The translations under genes were made by a program, and so were the position numbers. A model generated the notes under the pieces. It was not told the DNA's origin, ran no database searches, and saw nothing but the letters and a program-made list of their open reading frames with translations. From NCBI RefSeq assembly GCF_028464065.1, contig NZ_CP116808.1, positions 62,001 through 126,000 of the forward strand: a stretch of 64,000 nt of DNA, in the 5' to 3' direction. This stretch comes from Saprospira sp. CCB-QB6. GTDB lineage: Bacteria; Bacteroidota; Bacteroidia; Chitinophagales; Saprospiraceae. Positions 27,280-35,958 of this stretch are shown here, piece after piece (the first letter of the stretch is position 1; each line of letters opens with the position of its first letter).

Positions 27280-28251
27280 TTATTGCATTTCAATATGCAC
27301 GACCACCTGAGCATGATCTGACTGCCAATTGGGAATGCGTTCCTCCGAGATAGTTTCGTCCAGTAAATGGTCATTAAAGGTGCGGACCATAGTCACTCGG
27401 CCAATGTGATTGGGATTCTCTCGGACCAGCTCCTGGCTGACCATAATATGGTCTAGCGCCTCATGATGTCCATTATGCAAATGCGTATAATAGGTATCGG
27501 TATAAGAATTTCGGGCCTGAATATCCTTGGCATGATAGAGCAAAACATCCCAGATTTTGCGCTTCTTGTGCATAGGCAGGTAGCGGAAAGGGGCCTCGCC
27601 AGAAATAATTCGGGTAGTGACCGAAGTATGTGTATCGTTTAGATCGCCAATTACCACCACAGGCGAATCGCGATTTTCCAAGACCTCCATCAAAACGGCC
27701 CGTACCGCTGCCGACTCTGCTGCCCGCAAAAGCAAGGCTCTGGCTTGGCCTTTGGCCTGTGCCAAGGGATCATCTCGATCCTCTCCATCTTCTAGCATGG
27801 GGCGTTTTGACTTGAGGTGGGCCACCACTACATGAAAATCTTGGCCATCATCGTACTCAATTTGGCATTTGAGCAAAGGGCGAGAAAACTCCTTGAAGGG
27901 AATCAGCAGCCCATCGACCTCCAACTGCTCGGGAAACTCTCGGATCACTTCGTAATCCTTAATTGGATAGCGGCTAGCGATAGCCACAGCGGGAGAGCCC
28001 CCTTTTCGATCACTCATGACAATGTGATAATCTCGATAATAGGGATTCGAGCGAATCACGGTCTTTAGCGCCTCCTCCGAGAACACCTCTTGAAAGCCAA
28101 TGATGTCGGCCTTCATGCTATTGAGCTGATGGCTAATCCAAGCTTGCTTTTTCTCAAACTCTTCATAGGTATAGCTACGATTATAATAGGGCCGCTCGGG
28201 CAATTGTAGGTTAAGCAGATTAAAACTGCCGATTTTTAGTTCTTTACTCAT
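27280..28251 (-). CDS. Endonuclease/exonuclease/phosphatase-family protein
   Basis: A 323-residue metal-dependent hydrolase of the DNase I/sphingomyelinase/phosphatase fold: IGSFNLLNLQLP (N-site), IIGFQEVFSEEAL (catalytic E), VVVAHLKSKRP, VVIGDLNDTHTSV (D, N) and NWQSDHAQVVVHI (terminal DH). No signal peptide, so cytosolic. The substrate could be nucleic acid, a phosphoinositide-like or other phosphoester. Last gene of a minus-strand operon, 21 bp after the DUF4105 gene. Confidence 0.88.
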   Translation of the reverse strand: MSKELKIGSFNLLNLQLPERPYYNRSYTYEEFEKKQAWISHQLNSMKADIIGFQEVFSEEALKTVIRSNPYYRDYHIVMSDRKGGSPAVAIASRYPIKDYEVIREFPEQLEVDGLLIPFKEFSRPLLKCQIEYDDGQDFHVVVAHLKSKRPMLEDGEDRDDPLAQAKGQARALLLRAAESAAVRAVLMEVLENRDSPVVVIGDLNDTHTSVTTRIISGEAPFRYLPMHKKRKIWDVLLYHAKDIQARNSYTDTYYTHLHNGHHEALDHIMVSQELVRENPNHIGRVTMVRTFNDHLLDETISEERIPNWQSDHAQVVVHIEMQ

Positions 28252-28272
28252 GGTGATATTTTGAAGGGCAGA

Positions 28273-29409
28273 CTAGGCCCATTTATAAACATATAAGCGA
28301 TAACTAAGGTAAGTAAAAATTGGCAACAAAGGCAAGGGGTAAGCCTGCCAAGCTATTAACCAATTGAGCAAAGCTAGAGCATAGCTTAGGAGTAGTATCG
28401 CATGAAGGGCGGCAAAAAATTTATTCGTCTTGACTTTCTGGAGACCAAAAAGCAAGGGTAAATAGACCGGCGATAGCCACAAAATATTGAGATTCCATTG
28501 GGTGGCCGCATGATCGGTTCCCCACCACATAAAGCAAAGGAAGGCACCGGCCAAGCCCACCACAGCCAACAGCAAGCGATCGGCAACATAGGCATATTGG
28601 GGACGAATAATGGATAGCGCAAAGCAGAAAGCCGCCAAAAGGCTAAAGAGCAAAAGCGGGTAATGGTCCTTAATGCCTGGCTGATGTGCTGCTGGCCAAG
28701 GCAACAACTCTTTTTTCTCGCCTAGAAAGGGACCTACTGGCGTTTGACTATTCGTAAGATGTTGGGCCAGATAATCGGGCAAAAACATTTGTTCGCTAAC
28801 GGAGGGACATTTATCTGCGCCTCTGCCCAAGATAACCTTAATGCCCAAATCTAACCAAGGAGAGGGAGCCGTATAGTCCGCCAAATAGCTTCGGAAAGAG
28901 CGGCTGCTATCGGCCTGAGGCAAGATAAACTCTTCGGCATAAAGGAGCTGGCCCAAGTCGCGGATTTGGGTAGCGCAATTATCATAAAAGAAATCATACA
29001 TATAATAGCGGTCTGGAGAATTGAAGCGCGCTTCTAGAGCATCAAATAAGGCCTGCTTCTTCTCAGCCGAAAGTAAAATTTCTTGTTCGTAGGCTCCTCT
29101 ATTTTCATAGACATAGGTCTGCATAAATGGACCAAAATGCGCACGGCTGAGAGCATACTCCAACTTTCCCCGAATAAATTTTAGCGTAAAATTGGGCGTA
29201 TTAAAATCAAAAGTGCCATAATTATACACTAGCTCAATCCCTTGATCGGGATCGCTAAGGTGCAGGGCCGAATGCCCAAACAGGCTATAGACCTCTGTTC
29301 CAGGCGAGCAGGTGATTAGGCTAAATTTGGCTGATTCTGAAAGGGGGCGAGCCGCAAAACTCAGGCTCGAAAACAGACAGAAAAAAAGAAGCAAAAAAAA
29401 TATGCGCAT
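28273..29409 (-). CDS. DUF4105 (Lnb-like) membrane protein
   Basis: A 378-residue protein with a signal peptide (residues 1-19) and a periplasmic DUF4105 domain (about 25-190). The domain has GTEVYSLFGHSALHLSDP, GTFDFNTPNFTLKFIRGKLEYAL and FFYDNCATQIRD; H46/H50 and C-containing DNCAT are conserved and suggest a cysteine-peptidase-like or metal site. The C-terminal 130 residues hold about five membrane spans. Role is unknown, possibly envelope remodelling. Middle gene of the operon: 12 bp after the oxidoreductase, 21 bp before the hydrolase. Confidence 0.85.
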   Translation of the reverse strand: MRIFFLLLFFCLFSSLSFAARPLSESAKFSLITCSPGTEVYSLFGHSALHLSDPDQGIELVYNYGTFDFNTPNFTLKFIRGKLEYALSRAHFGPFMQTYVYENRGAYEQEILLSAEKKQALFDALEARFNSPDRYYMYDFFYDNCATQIRDLGQLLYAEEFILPQADSSRSFRSYLADYTAPSPWLDLGIKVILGRGADKCPSVSEQMFLPDYLAQHLTNSQTPVGPFLGEKKELLPWPAAHQPGIKDHYPLLLFSLLAAFCFALSIIRPQYAYVADRLLLAVVGLAGAFLCFMWWGTDHAATQWNLNILWLSPVYLPLLFGLQKVKTNKFFAALHAILLLSYALALLNWLIAWQAYPLPLLPIFTYLSYRLYVYKWA

Positions 29410-29421
29410 AAGAAATCTTAT

Positions 29422-30639
29422 TTATTTGGGGAGAAAATCTTGTCCGATGCTCCAGCCACCCGTCCAAGCTGCCTGAAAATTAAAGCCTCCCGTAATTGCA
29501 TCAATATTGAGCAATTCACCAGCGATATAAAGGCCCTTAAAGTCCTTGGCTTCAAAGGTTTTAAAATTTATTTGGTCGAGATCGACGCCTCCGGCAGTTA
29601 CAAACTCATCTTTGAAGGTCGATTTACCCGCTACTTTTATTTCGCAGGCCGTCAGTTCTTCTTCTAAGCCCAAGAGTTCTTTTTTCGACAAGTTGGCCCA
29701 GCTTTTATCTTCCTTAATCCCTGCCGCATAGAGCAAGCGCCGCCAAAGACGGTTGGGAATTTCGCTAAAAGGGCTCGTTTTGCTCAATTGTTTTTTGGCC
29801 CAATCCTTTTTGAGCAATTGCAATTCTTCGGCTAGGGTTTGGCGCTCCCAGCCCAGCCAATTCACACGCAAACTAAAGCGGTAATCTATATCAAACAATT
29901 TTCTTGCGCCCCAAGCCGAGAGGCGAAGAATGCCAGGGCCACTCAAGCCCCAATGTGTAATCAAGAGCGGACCACGAGCCTTCAGATTCTTTTGGCCCAA
30001 TACTTCTACCTCGGCTTGAGGAACCGATAGGCCCGGCAAGCCCTTGAGGCGAAAATCTTTGGAATTAAAGGTAAACAGAGAGGGCACCGCCGGAACGATA
30101 TTCAGTCCCATTTCGGCCAAAATCGCCCAAATTGGGGCGCTGCTGCCTGCGGCCAAGACCAATTTATCGGCTTTGTATTCGGCCCCGCCTTTGGTCGCTA
30201 AAAAATATCCGCCTTCTTCCAAAGGCTTAATTTGGCTTACTCGCTGCTGCAAATGCAGTTGCACCCCTGCCGCCTCAGCGGCCTGCATCAGGCAATCTAC
30301 AATAGATTGTGAGCTATTAGATTGGGGAAAAACCCGACCATCATTTTCAATTTTTAGCGGCACGCCACGCTTTTCAAACCAATCCATCGTATCACCACAA
30401 GCAAAGCGATGAAAAGGACCGAGCAAAGCTTTTTCGCCTCTAGGATAATGCTTCACCAACTCCTTGGGCGTCCAGCAAGCATGCGTCAAATTACAACGCC
30501 CACCCCCAGAAATCTTTACTTTTTGCAAAAAACGCTGCCCTGCTTCCAGAATATGCACTTCCGCCGAGGGGCAGTTTTCTGCAATCTGTATGGCCGAAAA
30601 AAAACCGGCAGCCCCGCCGCCAACTATATATACTTTCAT
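29422..30639 (-). CDS. NAD(P)/FAD-dependent oxidoreductase (HI0933/BaiN family)
   Basis: A 405-residue flavoprotein. The dinucleotide-binding GGGAAGFFSAIQIAE (about residues 7-21), the family signature KISGGGRCNLTHA (about 42-54), the middle motif LVLAAGSSAPIWAILAEMGL and the C-terminal GLYIAGELLNIDAITGGFNFQAAWTGG all match the HI0933-like family. Its physiological substrate is uncertain. First gene of a three-gene minus-strand operon; its start is 70 bp from a REP on the other side. Confidence 0.92.
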   Translation of the reverse strand: MKVYIVGGGAAGFFSAIQIAENCPSAEVHILEAGQRFLQKVKISGGGRCNLTHACWTPKELVKHYPRGEKALLGPFHRFACGDTMDWFEKRGVPLKIENDGRVFPQSNSSQSIVDCLMQAAEAAGVQLHLQQRVSQIKPLEEGGYFLATKGGAEYKADKLVLAAGSSAPIWAILAEMGLNIVPAVPSLFTFNSKDFRLKGLPGLSVPQAEVEVLGQKNLKARGPLLITHWGLSGPGILRLSAWGARKLFDIDYRFSLRVNWLGWERQTLAEELQLLKKDWAKKQLSKTSPFSEIPNRLWRRLLYAAGIKEDKSWANLSKKELLGLEEELTACEIKVAGKSTFKDEFVTAGGVDLDQINFKTFEAKDFKGLYIAGELLNIDAITGGFNFQAAWTGGWSIGQDFLPK

Positions 30640-30712
30640 TTTGTCATTTTGGCCAAAAATACAAGCTTCCCAAAGATTGCCCTAAGATTAAGGCTTTTTT
30701 TACTGTTTTTTT

Positions 30713-30881
30713 GGGGCCTCCGCCTCGCTTCGCTCGTCGGCGCTACGCTTTGGGGCTCGCTATTCGCTCGGCCCTTCGGGCTCCACTTTGTTCCGCCCTT
30801 GGTCTGGCCTTCGGCCACCCCGCCGCATCGCTAGGCCATAAAAACTGGCCTTTGGCCAGCGGGCGGCTCGCTTCGCTCGCA
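30713..30881 (+). repeat. REP element, type I with 3' extension
   Basis: TTTTGGGGCCTCCG ... CATCGCTAGGCC, followed by CTGGCCTTTGGCCAG and GGCGGCTCGCTTCGCTCGC. Located between the divergent oxidoreductase and tolC-like genes. Confidence 0.85.
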
Positions 30882-30967
30882 AAAGAGTCGATAAAAAAGG
30901 GCAGTTCTGCCAACTAATTAGCCAATTCCTATTATTTAATGCTTTCTTAAGTCCAACTAGATGTCGG

Positions 30968-30975
30968 TACATTTG
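30968..30975 (+). promoter_or_regulatory. -7 box of the TolC-like gene
   Basis: TACATTTG (TAnnTTTG), with a weak -33 CTTTC at the proper spacing; 82 bp before the GTG start. Confidence 0.55.
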
Positions 30976-31056
30976 TTTTCTAAGCCTGAACTTAGTTTTT
31001 TTGTGCTATCCAAAGGCTGAAAATTAGCCTATTTAGTCATTACGAATTCATTTAAC

Positions 31057-32376
31057 GTGAAAGTATATTTAACTGCGGCGCTTGTATTTATAAGTGCTTG
31101 GAGCTTACAGGCTCAAGAAGTATTAACCTTAGAAGAAGCCATTGAAAAAGCTTTATCGCAAAATTATACCGCTAAAATTGCGGCCACCAACAAAAAAATT
31201 GCGGAAGTTCAGAATCACTGGGGAGAGGCGGGCCGTTACCCTCAAATTACGGCGACGGTAAGCAATGCCAACAGTTACAGCAATGTGCAAAACCCCACCT
31301 CTTTCCTTAATGGTGCCCAATTGTTGGGGACCGGGGGAACAGCTGCTGTTGATTTGCAGTGGGCACTCTATCAGGGCGGGCGCATTCGTCTGACTAAAGA
31401 CCGTTTGGGTTTGCAAGAAGAATTGGCTAATTCGGAGGCCAATCGCAGTTTAGAGACCATTAGCCAAACTGTGGCCAAGGCTTATTTCAATGCGCAGATT
31501 CAGCAAGAGCGGCTCAAATCGCAGCAAGAACTCTTGGCCCTTTCTCAGGACAAGATTGCTTATATAGAGGCTCGTAGGGCCTATGGACAAGCAACAGAGT
31601 TTGACCTCCTCCAAATTAGAGATGCTTACCTCAATGACTCTATTCAGTGGATGCTTCAGCGCACCACTTTTGAAAATGCACAGCAAAACTTGGCCTTGGC
31701 CATGGGGCAAGATTGGGCTTCGGCCAAAGAGATTGTACTCCCAAGAGAGTTGAGCTATGAGCTCCCGCGCTATAACTTTGACTCTTTATTAGAGGTGGCC
31801 CTTCAAAACAATCGGGAGATTGCGAGTGAGCGCATTCGCCAACAAACTGCAGATATTGACATTGCCATTCAGGAAGCGGCCCTTTTGCCTACGGTGAGTT
31901 TGGGAGCTAATATTAGTGAGCAGCTTAATATTAGTCAAATCAACCGAGCTCAAGTAAGTGGTGATTGGCAAGGAGGAACAACACTCTCTGGCGCACTCAA
32001 TATCAACCTGAGTTATAATATCTATAATGGCGGGAAGCAAAGACGAGCTATTGAAATTGCCAAACTCAATCAAGAAATTAGTCAATTGACTATTCTCAAT
32101 CTAGAGCAGCAATTGGGACAAAATTTAAATACGGTTTTGGCCCTTTATGAAAACCAGCGACAAACCTATGCCCTTAGCCAGCAACTATTAGCCAACTCTA
32201 GTCGAAACCTAGAAATTGCGAGTGAGCGCTTCAAAGCCAACACCCTCAACTTTTTTGACTACCGGACCATTCAGATTAACTATATCAATGCGTATAATAA
32301 TGTGCAAAATGCCTTCTTAAGCGCTAAACAAACAGAATTTGATCTATTGCTCCTTTCTGGTCAGCTTTTGCGCTAA
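31057..32376 (+). CDS. TolC-family outer-membrane efflux protein
   Basis: A 439-residue outer-membrane channel with a signal peptide (KVYLTAALVFISAWSLQAQ) and the two internally repeated OEP helical/beta halves (LEEAIEKALSQNYTAKIA and the matching YNFDSLLEVALQNNREIASERI). NLSYNIYNGGKQRRAIEIAK is the classic second-repeat motif. The start codon is GTG at 31,057. No adaptor (HlyD) or inner-membrane pump is adjacent, so it must serve a pump encoded elsewhere. Terminated by its own hairpin. Confidence 0.9.
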   Translation: MKVYLTAALVFISAWSLQAQEVLTLEEAIEKALSQNYTAKIAATNKKIAEVQNHWGEAGRYPQITATVSNANSYSNVQNPTSFLNGAQLLGTGGTAAVDLQWALYQGGRIRLTKDRLGLQEELANSEANRSLETISQTVAKAYFNAQIQQERLKSQQELLALSQDKIAYIEARRAYGQATEFDLLQIRDAYLNDSIQWMLQRTTFENAQQNLALAMGQDWASAKEIVLPRELSYELPRYNFDSLLEVALQNNREIASERIRQQTADIDIAIQEAALLPTVSLGANISEQLNISQINRAQVSGDWQGGTTLSGALNINLSYNIYNGGKQRRAIEIAKLNQEISQLTILNLEQQLGQNLNTVLALYENQRQTYALSQQLLANSSRNLEIASERFKANTLNFFDYRTIQINYINAYNNVQNAFLSAKQTEFDLLLLSGQLLR

Positions 32377-32401
32377 AACAGTAAACTAACAGACGTAAAG
32401 A

Positions 32402-32436
32402 AAAAGCAGGATTCTAAAGGAAGAATCCTGCTTTTC
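32402..32436 (+). terminator. Terminator of the TolC-like gene
   Basis: AAAAGCAGGATTCT/AGAATCCTGCTTTT stem. The rest of the 32,377-32,716 gap is AT-rich and holds the next promoter. Confidence 0.85.
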
Positions 32437-32649
32437 TATTTTAAGCGAGCACAAGAATGTTAAAACCCATTAAATTTGCGAATTAGTCACAACTAACAGT
32501 TGATTTTTAATTAAATTCAAAATAACTTCTTTTAAAACTCTTTTTTTCTACATAGATGGATTTAGCAGAAATATTTTCATCCAAAATGCTAATTACTATT
32601 TTTAGGCGAAAGTTGAGAAATCGGGTTTAGAATTGTAGATTTTTTATAA

Positions 32650-32657
32650 TACCTTTG
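32650..32657 (+). promoter_or_regulatory. -7 box of the first phasin-like gene
   Basis: TACCTTTG, 60 bp before the ATG at 32,717, with TTTAG about 20 bp upstream. Confidence 0.55.
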
Positions 32658-32716
32658 TAGTGTTGAGCAACATAAAAGCTTGACGATCACCAAAAATCAA
32701 GTCAAATTCTAATCCT

Positions 32717-33133
32717 ATGAACGATCTATTTAAAAAGGCCATGCAAGCGGGTCTTGGTTTAGCGGTTGTTACCACTGAGAAGGTCAAAGACATTGTTGAC
32801 GACCTTGTAGAAAAAGGGAAACAATACCAAGAAGAGCAAGAGGTACAGGCCAAAGAAGCCCCTGCGGCTCCCCAAGAAGGCGAAAGCGAACCAGTAGAAG
32901 GCGAAGCGGTAGCGGATGAGGCTCAGCCGGAGCAGCCCCACAATCGTCTAGAAGAACTAGAGGGCCGTCTACGCAAGCTTGTAGAAAACGCCATTGAGCG
33001 CTTCAACTTCATCAAGGGAGATGAGCATGAGCGCATTGAAAAACGCATTGAGCGCTTGGAAGAGCGTCTTAGCGAACTAGTAAAAGCCAATACAGAATTG
33101 GCGGAAGAAAGCGAGAGCAGCGAGCGAGTATAA
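32717..33133 (+). CDS. Phasin-like coiled-coil protein 1
   Basis: A 138-residue soluble protein. The amphipathic N-terminus (LFKKAMQAGLGLAVVTTEKVKDIVDDLVEKGK) resembles phasins and PHA-granule-associated proteins. An acidic Glu/Ala/Pro linker (about 38-75) and a C-terminal coiled coil (ERIEKRIERLEERLSEL) follow. A paralogue lies next door. Phasins coat storage granules, but no PHA synthase is in the window, so the role could be more general. Confidence 0.72.
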   Translation: MNDLFKKAMQAGLGLAVVTTEKVKDIVDDLVEKGKQYQEEQEVQAKEAPAAPQEGESEPVEGEAVADEAQPEQPHNRLEELEGRLRKLVENAIERFNFIKGDEHERIEKRIERLEERLSELVKANTELAEESESSERV

Positions 33134-33179
33134 AAACAGCTGCAAAGCACTTTTTTAAAGTGCATCACCAAAAATCAGT

Positions 33180-33205
33180 GGGCCAGCTTCGGTTGGCCCT
33201 TTTTT
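33180..33205 (+). terminator. Terminator between the two phasin-like genes
   Basis: GGGCCA/TGGCCC stem with a GCTTCGGT loop and six T. Confidence 0.8.
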
Positions 33206-33229
33206 GTTTAATATTAGAGTTTATTTGTT

Positions 33230-33595
33230 ATGATGGAGAAGATTGTCCGCAAAACCTTATACACAGCGGTAGGGATTGTGGCTAGCACGACGGAGCGTTT
33301 GCAAAATGTGGTTGACGAGCTAGTCTCTAAAGGAAAATTATCGGAAGAAGAGGGCAAAAAAGTGGTGGAGGATGTGGTAAAAAACACAGAATACAGCCGA
33401 GAGAACTACGAAGGAAGATTTAGAAATATGATTGATGGCGTTTTGGCCAAGCTCAATTTGCCACAGGGCGATGCTTATGAAAAGCTAGAGCGTCGAGTCA
33501 AGTCCTTAGAAGTAAAATTGGGGCTATTGGCCAAAGAGCTAGAGGCCCAGCGCAAAGCGGCTAAAGCCAAAACAGAAGAAGACAAAGAGCAGTAG
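33230..33595 (+). CDS. Phasin-like coiled-coil protein 2
   Basis: A 121-residue paralogue of the preceding gene: TLYTAVGIVASTTERLQNVVDELVSKGK aligns with AMQAGLGLAVVTTEKVKDIVDDLVEKGK, and both end in a RxRxLExxL coiled coil. It lacks the acidic linker. The SKGKLSEEEGKKVVEDVV segment is the classic phasin-family hairpin. Either ATG at 33,230 or 33,233 can be the start. A separate terminator lies on each side, so it is an independent transcript or a read-through product. Confidence 0.75.
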   Translation: MMEKIVRKTLYTAVGIVASTTERLQNVVDELVSKGKLSEEEGKKVVEDVVKNTEYSRENYEGRFRNMIDGVLAKLNLPQGDAYEKLERRVKSLEVKLGLLAKELEAQRKAAKAKTEEDKEQ

Positions 33596-33617
33596 TCTAG
33601 CTACTCAACTATAAAAT

Positions 33618-33654
33618 AGGGGCTATCGGAAAAATCCGATAGCCCCTTTGTTTT
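33618..33654 (+). terminator. Terminator after phasin-like gene 2
   Basis: AGGGGCTATCGGA/TCCGATAGCCCCT stem followed by a T-rich run. It also lies just past the stop of the convergent minus-strand gene. Confidence 0.85.
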
Positions 33655-34045
33655 AAAATTCTGTTTGGCCATTATTAGGCAGATTGAGTTGCATATTTTG
33701 TGGATATCGAATTTTAATGCGAATATCTTCTTCCACAAGGCTGTTGTTCAATAAAACTTGTTTGTCAATCTTGGGCATATAGAGTATTTCACCCTTCATC
33801 TGCCAATCGTAACGACCTAAAACCAATAATTTCTTGAGTACATTTCCGTGCTCCTCTCCTACTTTTACGTAAGTATATAAGCGGATGTAATCTTCGCGCC
33901 AAGGTTCTGCTTCAATCTCATGGTCTGTTTGTACCGTAAGTTGGTCTGGCGACTCAATAAAAGTTTGTACTATGGTTCGCTCGTTTTGTCCAATTAGATA
34001 TATAGGAAAAAGAAGCGAAATAAAGTATATAATGAAGCTTTTCAT
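33653..34045 (-). CDS. Secreted hypothetical protein, paralogue of 46,043-46,468
   Basis: A 130-residue protein with a signal peptide (about residues 1-19, ending LIG). The body aligns end to end with the protein at 46,043: LTVQTDHEIEAE with LASLPGQVELQ, VLKKLLVLGRYDW with VILDRLVAVGRYEI, YMPKIDKQVLL with IMPKGQKVVKL, and IRIKIRYPQNM with MKFILYVPQKV. It is beta-rich, periplasmic or outer-membrane, and resembles small Bacteroidota DUF4097-like putative adhesion modules. No enzymatic motif is seen. Confidence 0.68.
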   Translation of the reverse strand: MKSFIIYFISLLFPIYLIGQNERTIVQTFIESPDQLTVQTDHEIEAEPWREDYIRLYTYVKVGEEHGNVLKKLLVLGRYDWQMKGEILYMPKIDKQVLLNNSLVEEDIRIKIRYPQNMQLNLPNNGQTEF

Positions 34046-34198
34046 AATCGGGGAAATTTTGGAATTAAAAAATGGGGTTTGTGACAGATTAACTATCTAT
34101 TATTAAAACGCAACTTATTGCAAATAGGTTACTCTTTAGGCTAAATTTAAATAATAAATATTTTTTGTCTTTCTCCAGTTTGCAGACTGAGTAGCTTT

Positions 34199-34336
34199 GG
34201 CCCAGCGCTGCGCAGCGGTGGCCGCAGGCCAGACCAAGGGCAAACGAAGTGCAGCCCGCAGGGCCGAGCAGACCTGCGAGCCGCGAAGCATAGCGGCGGC
34301 CGACCTAGCCGAAGGCTAGCCGGCCGCGGGCCCCAA
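34199..34336 (-). repeat. REP element, type III
   Basis: Minus-strand start GGGGCCCGCGGCCGG, end CAGCGCTGGGCC. The gap 34,046-34,198 on its left is AT-rich with no feature seen. Confidence 0.85.
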
Positions 34337-34360
34337 AAAAGGAAGAATGCTTTTGTTTTT

Positions 34361-34897
34361 TTAGAAACTTGGGCTGATAGAAATATCGAGTCGTTCGCCC
34401 AATCCTCTTGTGGTATAAGGCACAAGCAATAGGCTATCGGTCTCTTGGTTGGCCCAATTAAAGTAGAGTTGTAGGTGGCAGTCCGTTTCGATTTGGATCC
34501 AGATAGATTGTTTATCTCCTGCGGCCAGGTTTTTTAGTTGATTGTGGCTACAGCCTTCAAGCTGTATATTTTGGAGCTCGGCCATACCATTATTGAGCAG
34601 GACCAGATGAATATAGTCTGTTCTGTGCAGCGCCCAACTACCGTAGAGCAAGAGAGGGAGCAGGTGTAAAATGCCAAGGCAATAGCTCCAATTGGCTTGT
34701 CCTGCGCTTAAATTTTCGCGTTTGCGCTGCAAAAAGGCCCAGAGCGCAAGCGGCAATTGGAAGAGAAGAAAGAGGAGGATACCTAAAAGTTGTAGGCTAA
34801 AGAGCTCGCCCTTCCATTGCTCCAAATAATCCCAACAAAAGTAAAAGGATAGCCCCAAGCTAAAAAGTGGAAAAAGGAGGAAGAATCTAAAAAGCAT
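34361..34897 (-). CDS. Hypothetical membrane protein
   Basis: A 178-residue protein with three hydrophobic segments in the first 100 residues (about 2-24, 33-59 and 70-90) followed by an 80-residue soluble domain rich in hydrophobic/polar alternation (VLLNNGMAELQNIQLEGC) that should face the periplasm. No family is recognised. It stands alone between a REP and an empty 230-bp upstream region, with no clear promoter seen. Confidence 0.6.
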   Translation of the reverse strand: MLFRFFLLFPLFSLGLSFYFCWDYLEQWKGELFSLQLLGILLFLLFQLPLALWAFLQRKRENLSAGQANWSYCLGILHLLPLLLYGSWALHRTDYIHLVLLNNGMAELQNIQLEGCSHNQLKNLAAGDKQSIWIQIETDCHLQLYFNWANQETDSLLLVPYTTRGLGERLDISISPSF

Positions 34898-35125
34898 AAC
34901 GAAAGGCTTGTTAAGTTTAGATTAAATCTATAAAGCTAGATATAATTGAAAAGGGCGATAGATAGGGCATTTGTAGTTTAGCTAAAGTTTAAGTCTACAA
35001 AAAGCGCGGCTGCTAGGCAAGCGCGGGCTTTTCCCCCTAGTAGTTTTTTGTAAATTTAGCTAAGGTCAAGCAGAATCAGGGCCCTAAGAAACGCTTTTTT
35101 TAACATTTTTTTTCATTCCGTTAAG

Positions 35126-35869
35126 ATGCGAGCACTTTTCAGTTTTCTACTTTGTTGCAGTCTACTTTCGGCCCTACAGGCTCAAGAATTTGGCTTTGTT
35201 AAAGAAAAGGAGCAAACTGCCGATGAGTTTCAGACTTTTGAGTCCTTGATGATTGCCCTCAAGCAGGCCGATCAGGTAAAGAAGTTGGACCTTTATTATA
35301 AGTTGGATTACAGCCAGCTGCCTCAGGCGATTGCCGAACTACAAGAGTTGCGCATTCTATATTTGGGGCATAATAATTTGGAGCATCTACCGCCTACCTT
35401 TAGGCAGCTACAGAAGTTAGAGGAATTAGATTTGGGGCAAAACCCGGCTCTTTCTATCCAAGAGATTTGGCCAGAGGTTCGCGAGCTCAAGAATTTGCGC
35501 AAATTGTTTATTCATCGCATTCAGATTGATCAACTGCCGCAAGATTTTGGCCAGCTCCAAGAACTCGAATGGCTGAGTTTGGAGGGCAATCATCGAATTG
35601 CAGTAGAAAGTCTTTCGGCCTTAGACCAATGCAAGCAGCTCAAAACGCTCAATCTTGCTTGGTGCAATTTGGAAGCCTTGCCCAGTAACTTGGCCAACTT
35701 TCAACAGCTCGAAGAGCTCTATCTCAATGAAAACCAACTGACGAGCATTCCTGAAGGACTTTTGGCCCTCAAACAACTCAAGGTCCTTGACCTTAGTGAT
35801 AATGAGCTAAGCCAAAGTGATCTAGAAGCGCTCAAAACGGCCCTTCCCCAAACCAAAATATACTTCTAA
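35126..35869 (+). CDS. Secreted leucine-rich repeat protein
   Basis: A 247-residue protein with a signal peptide (residues 1-19, LLSALQAQ) and about seven leucine-rich repeats of 22-23 residues from residue 65 on (LRILYLGHNNLEHLPPTF, LEELDLGQNPAL, LEWLSLEGNH, LKTLNLAWCNLEALPSNL, LEELYLNENQLTSIPEGL, LKVLDLSDNELS). This is a protein-binding solenoid on the outside of the cytoplasm. It has no sorting domain, so it is probably periplasmic. The start ATG is clear. Function beyond binding is unknown. Confidence 0.85.
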   Translation: MRALFSFLLCCSLLSALQAQEFGFVKEKEQTADEFQTFESLMIALKQADQVKKLDLYYKLDYSQLPQAIAELQELRILYLGHNNLEHLPPTFRQLQKLEELDLGQNPALSIQEIWPEVRELKNLRKLFIHRIQIDQLPQDFGQLQELEWLSLEGNHRIAVESLSALDQCKQLKTLNLAWCNLEALPSNLANFQQLEELYLNENQLTSIPEGLLALKQLKVLDLSDNELSQSDLEALKTALPQTKIYF

Positions 35870-35958
35870 TTGCCAATCCATCTCTTCTACTTAGAGGCGG
35901 TAGGCTAAAGGGCTTATCGCCTTTTTGCTTGCCCGAAAATAGCATCTGCAAAACCGAT